From contig CAKXAF010000090.1 in the NCBI GenBank assembly GCA_934869045.1, positions 1 through 8,176 of the forward strand: 8,176 nt of DNA, in the 5' to 3' direction. The stretch comes from an uncultured Nitrososphaerota archaeon (lineage in GTDB: Bacteria > Bacillota > Clostridia > Oscillospirales > Ruminococcaceae). Both the position numbers and the translations under genes were made by a program. The number at the start of each line of letters is the position of its first letter. Within the stretch, counting starts at the first letter, position 1. The notes beneath the pieces are model-generated. The model saw nothing but the letters and a program-made list of their open reading frames with translations, was not told the DNA's origin and did not search any database. Shown piece by piece: positions 5,930 through 8,176 of the stretch.

Positions 5930-6468
5930 CATGATCCGTTTTCCAGCTGCTGAAGTTTCTGCGCGAAAAAATCCCGGTGCATCTCTTCATCGAGGAGCAC
6001 CCGTTCCAAGCAAGCTCGAACCTTCTCATCTTGGATCATCGCGGACTGCCTGCGGTAGCGGAGGATGGTCTGCTCCTCCCCCCGGAGGTTCGCCCGCAGA
6101 GCCTCCCGCAGTCCGCGGCCGTAAAACGGGGCCGAACCGCTCCAAAAAGCCGGACGGTCTCCGGTAATCACCCGAAGCTGGGGATTCCCGCCCAGCAGGA
6201 CAGTCAGCTCGCCGAAAAGATCCATGTGGCGCATCTCCACCACAGTGATTTCCCGGATCGCTGCGGCAAAATCCCTATCCGTCTCCGCGAAGATCCAGTG
6301 TTGATAGAGATATTGAACGATCGCTGCCATTTCTCCCTGAGAGGATGCAAAATTTGCGTTCATGAGGTGTGCGTATTGCGGATTCCGCTCTGTCACGCCG
6401 GCTTCCGGATAAGGAGAGGCATGTGCGTAAAGGGGCGTGCGGGGCGGTGGTGTCTGCGGTTGTCTCAT
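5929..6468 (-). CDS. Ferritin-like di-metal carboxylate protein
   Basis: This 179-residue protein belongs to the broad ferritin-like superfamily (four-helix bundle with a di-iron or di-manganese centre). It resembles clostridial proteins usually labelled bacterioferritin-, rubrerythrin- or Mn-catalase-like. The expected ligands are present in order: Glu46 in helix 1 (GEMAAIVQYLY), Glu78 and His81 (EMRH) in helix 2, Glu131 or Glu132 in helix 3 (GEEQTI), and Glu161 and His164 (EEMH) in helix 4. A Pro/Tyr-rich N-terminal tail of about 32 residues precedes the bundle. There is no rubredoxin domain and no signal peptide. A role in peroxide or oxygen detoxification or iron handling is inferred; a CotJC-like spore-coat role is an alternative. 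The ATG is supported by GGAAAGGAAG ending 7 bases upstream. The gene appears monocistronic, lying between two terminators. Confidence 0.82.
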   Translation of the reverse strand: MRQPQTPPPRTPLYAHASPYPEAGVTERNPQYAHLMNANFASSQGEMAAIVQYLYQHWIFAETDRDFAAAIREITVVEMRHMDLFGELTVLLGGNPQLRVITGDRPAFWSGSAPFYGRGLREALRANLRGEEQTILRYRRQSAMIQDEKVRACLERVLLDEEMHRDFFAQKLQQLENGS

Positions 6469-6527
6469 AGCGGCACTTCCTTTCCCTACATCCTATGCAC
6501 CCCTTACCAAAACCATCACCAAAACGC

Positions 6528-6552
6528 AAAAACCCCGCCGGAAACGGCGGGG
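6528..6552 (-). terminator. Intrinsic terminator of the amino acid ABC transporter operon
   Basis: On the minus strand, a perfect 8-bp stem CCCCGCCG/CGGCGGGG with loop TTTC is followed by TTTTT. It lies 16 bases after the ATPase stop codon and separates the operon from the ferritin-like gene. Confidence 0.92.
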
Positions 6553-6568
6553 GCAATCACAGGCATGC

Positions 6569-7294
6569 TTAAAGCACCTTGGACAAAAACTCCTTTGCCC
6601 GAGGATTCTGCGGATTGGAAAAAAATTCTGCCGGATCGGAGGATTCCTCCAAAATCATCCCCTCATCCATGAACAGCACCCGGTTGGCGACCTCCCGGGC
6701 AAAACCCATCTCATGAGTCACACAGACCATGGTCATCCCCTCGGACGCCAAGTCCTTCATCAGCTGAAGCACCTCGCCCACCATCTCCGGATCCAAAGCT
6801 GAGGTTGGTTCGTCAAAAAGCATCACGTCAGGGTTCATGGCCAGCGCCCGGACAATGGCAACGCGCTGCTTCTGGCCGCCGGAAAGCATAGCGGGATAGG
6901 TGTCCGCCTTCTCCAGCAGGCCGATCCGGGACAGCAGCCCCCGGGCCTTCTCCTCTGCCTCCGCCTTGGTTCGGAGCTTCAAGAGCACCGGCGCCAGGGT
7001 GATGTTCTGCAAAATCGTCAGATGCGGGAACAGATTGAAGTGCTGAAAGACCATTCCCATCTTGCAGCGCAGCTTGTCTACATTGACCTTGGGCGCATTG
7101 ACCTGCTGACCTTCAAACCAGATCTCTCCCCCCGTTGGGGTCTCCAACAAATTGAGGCAGCGCAGAAAGGTGCTCTTTCCAGAGCCGGATGGTCCCACAA
7201 TGACCACCTTGTCCCCTTTGTTGATGGTAGCAGTGATCCCCCGAAGGACATCCAGGCTGCCAAAGGATTTCTCCAGATCTTTAATTTCGATCAC
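6569..7294 (-). CDS. Polar amino acid ABC transporter, ATP-binding protein (GlnQ/HisP type)
   Basis: This is the ATPase that drives the amino acid importer from the cytoplasmic face of the membrane, as a dimer bound to the permease. At 241 residues it is full length for the family. All motifs are intact: Walker A GPSGSGKST (34-42), Q-loop Gln84 in VFQHFNLFPH, signature LSGGQ (137-141), Walker B VMLFDE (157-162, catalytic Glu162), D-loop SALD and switch His194 (VTHEMGF). The FNLFPH and EMGFAR stretches are typical of the polar amino acid (PAAT) group. The start is GTG at 7292-7294; AAAGGAGG at 7305-7312 is 10 bases upstream. The start overlaps the permease 3' end by 14 bases, suggesting translational coupling. 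The amino acid transported cannot be told from the sequence. Confidence 0.95.
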   Translation of the reverse strand: MIEIKDLEKSFGSLDVLRGITATINKGDKVVIVGPSGSGKSTFLRCLNLLETPTGGEIWFEGQQVNAPKVNVDKLRCKMGMVFQHFNLFPHLTILQNITLAPVLLKLRTKAEAEEKARGLLSRIGLLEKADTYPAMLSGGQKQRVAIVRALAMNPDVMLFDEPTSALDPEMVGEVLQLMKDLASEGMTMVCVTHEMGFAREVANRVLFMDEGMILEESSDPAEFFSNPQNPRAKEFLSKVL

Positions 7295-8015
7295 TCTTGG
7301 CCAGCCTCCTTTCCAAACGGCCCACCAGTGCCTGCAAAATCAGGACCAGGACCAGATAGATCGCCGCCACTGCCAAAAGGGGCAGGAAGGGGCTGTATGT
7401 ACGGTTGCGGATGATGTCGCCGGCCTTGGTCAGGTCTTGCAGCGCGATGTAACCGGCTACCGACGTCTCCTTCAGCAGGGTAATCATCTCATTTCCCAGC
7501 GCCGGGAGGACATTCTTCACCGCCTGGGGCATAATAATCCGCCACATCGTCTGGTTGTAGGTCAGCCCGAGGCTCCGGCCGGCCTCCATCTGCCCGGCGT
7601 CAATGCTCATAATGCCGGAGCGGAAGATCTCAGCCACATACGCCCCCGAGTTGATGCCAAAGGCGATGACCGCCACAATGACCTGGTTAATCCGAACCGA
7701 AGCGAACACGACGAAAAACATAATCATCAGCTGTACGACCACCGGCGTCCCACGGATCACCGTGAGGTATAATTTGGCCACCCCATTCAGGAACCGCATT
7801 TTTCCTGTCTTATCATGGGTAGTGCGGACCAATGCCAGCAAAAAGCCCAGCACGACGCCCAAAGCCAGCGCACCAATTGTAATCGTCAGAGTGGTGCCCA
7901 GGCCGTTGACCAAATATTTCCAGCGGTTGTCCTCAATAAAATTCTGGCGGAAGGAATCCGCAAAGTTTAGGGCCAGTCCTACAAAAAAATCCTTGATTTT
8001 CTCCAGGAATTCCAA
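7281..8015 (-). CDS. Polar amino acid ABC transporter, permease (HisM/GlnP type)
   Basis: This is the membrane channel subunit of the amino acid importer. The 244-residue protein has a family-typical entry to the fold (NGLGTTLTITIGALALGVVLG, first membrane segment about 42-63), the IRGTP motif (87-91), INSGAYVAEIFRSGI, and the cytoplasmic EAA loop (about 143-165: MEAGRSLGL to MPQAV) that docks the ATPase. It ends in a final helix followed by the basic tail RLERRLAKSDRN. About five membrane helices are expected. The start must be TTG at 8013-8015. AAAAGGAGG at 8023-8031 is 7 bases upstream, an in-frame stop lies at 8031-8033, and the first internal Met would remove membrane segment one. It is the middle gene of the operon and overlaps the ATPase gene. 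Confidence 0.95.
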   Translation of the reverse strand: MEFLEKIKDFFVGLALNFADSFRQNFIEDNRWKYLVNGLGTTLTITIGALALGVVLGFLLALVRTTHDKTGKMRFLNGVAKLYLTVIRGTPVVVQLMIMFFVVFASVRINQVIVAVIAFGINSGAYVAEIFRSGIMSIDAGQMEAGRSLGLTYNQTMWRIIMPQAVKNVLPALGNEMITLLKETSVAGYIALQDLTKAGDIIRNRTYSPFLPLLAVAAIYLVLVLILQALVGRLERRLAKSDRN

Positions 8016-8042
8016 TCCGGCGCCTCCTTTTCAAAAACATCA

Positions 8043-8073
8043 GAAAGGGACAGACATACCGCCTGTCCCTTTC
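8043..8073 (-). promoter_or_regulatory. Intercistronic hairpin between substrate-binding protein and permease genes
   Basis: An 11-bp perfect stem (8043-8053 with 8063-8073) with a 9-base loop lies 20 bases after the upstream stop codon and 12 bases before the permease ribosome binding site. A TTTTT follows it at some distance on the minus strand, so it is at best a leaky terminator. Hairpins here commonly protect the upstream mRNA and lower permease expression relative to the binding protein; applying that here is inference. Confidence 0.7.
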
Positions 8074-8093
8074 CGGCAAATCCGTCAGGACGG

Positions 8094-8176
8094 TTATTCT
8101 TTTACAATGATAACCTGGACGCCAGTGGCATAACTGTCGGTGAAATCCACGTTCTTCAGGCGGTCTTCCGTAACCG
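8094..8176 (-). CDS. Amino acid ABC transporter substrate-binding protein, 3' end only; apparently truncated
   Basis: The last 26 codons of an upstream gene are visible, running VTEDRLKNVDFTDSYATGV and then QVIIVKE before a TAA at 8094-8096. The TEDR, VDFTDSYATG and QVIIVK pattern is characteristic of family 3 solute-binding proteins of polar amino acid transporters. In that family it lies at the crossover from lobe I to lobe II, about halfway along a protein of 250-280 residues, not at the C-terminus. No lobe II sequence is found in any frame in the 78 bases before the permease start. The gene therefore looks truncated, though its 5' part lies outside the window. It is the first visible gene of the operon. 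Confidence 0.75.
   Translation of the reverse strand, partial: VTEDRLKNVDFTDSYATGVQVIIVKE

Noticed and set aside
5977..6672. A 231-codon plus-strand frame over the ferritin-like gene
   Set aside because: It is antisense to a protein with correctly spaced di-metal ligands and crosses the operon terminator; no ribosome binding site supports it.

Overview
The window looks like the chromosome of a Gram-positive, moderately GC-rich clostridial bacterium, probably gut-associated and near Oscillospiraceae/Ruminococcaceae. That assignment is inferred from four things: the groES-groEL operon sits under a perfect CIRCE element (HrcA control), nearly every gene has a strong AGGAGG-type ribosome binding site, GTG and TTG starts are used, and the protein families are typical of Clostridia. 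Every gene is either complete or cut only by a window edge. There is no sign of a phage, insertion sequence, CRISPR array, rRNA or tRNA.

Layout, left to right. (1) 1-388, minus: the N-terminal third of a branched-chain amino acid aminotransferase, with a near-consensus promoter at 477-505. (2) 389-889: a 500-base AT-rich divergent intergenic region that ends in the groE promoter and the CIRCE operator at 821-847. (3) 890-2847, plus: groES and groEL, closed by a perfect 23-bp hairpin that probably terminates in both directions. (4) 3049-4380, minus: a cytoplasmic GH10 xylanase-family glycoside hydrolase with its own cUUCGg terminator. (5) 4639-5745, plus: a membrane-anchored DUF3810 protein with an HELAH zinc-protease-like motif, divergent from the GH10 gene. 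(6) 5747-5929: a short interval with a dyad, a promoter-like sequence, a 21-codon ORF and a bidirectional terminator. (7) 5929-6468, minus: a ferritin-like diiron/dimanganese protein. (8) 6569-8176, minus: a polar amino acid ABC transporter operon read right to left, with the 3' end of a substrate-binding protein gene, an intercistronic hairpin, the permease (TTG start) and the ATPase (GTG start, 14-base overlap with the permease), then a terminator.

The transporter genes work together in amino acid uptake, and the aminotransferase at the other end handles branched-chain amino acids. GroES and GroEL form the chaperonin. The GH10 enzyme has no signal peptide, so it probably cleaves short xylo-oligosaccharides after import. 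The remaining genes are single transcription units with no obvious shared pathway.

No convincing new multi-gene system is visible. The observations most worth a second look are the substrate-binding protein, which stops right after the lobe I-to-lobe II crossover motif, the self-contained short transcription unit at 5747-5929, and the uncharacterised DUF3810 putative metalloprotease.
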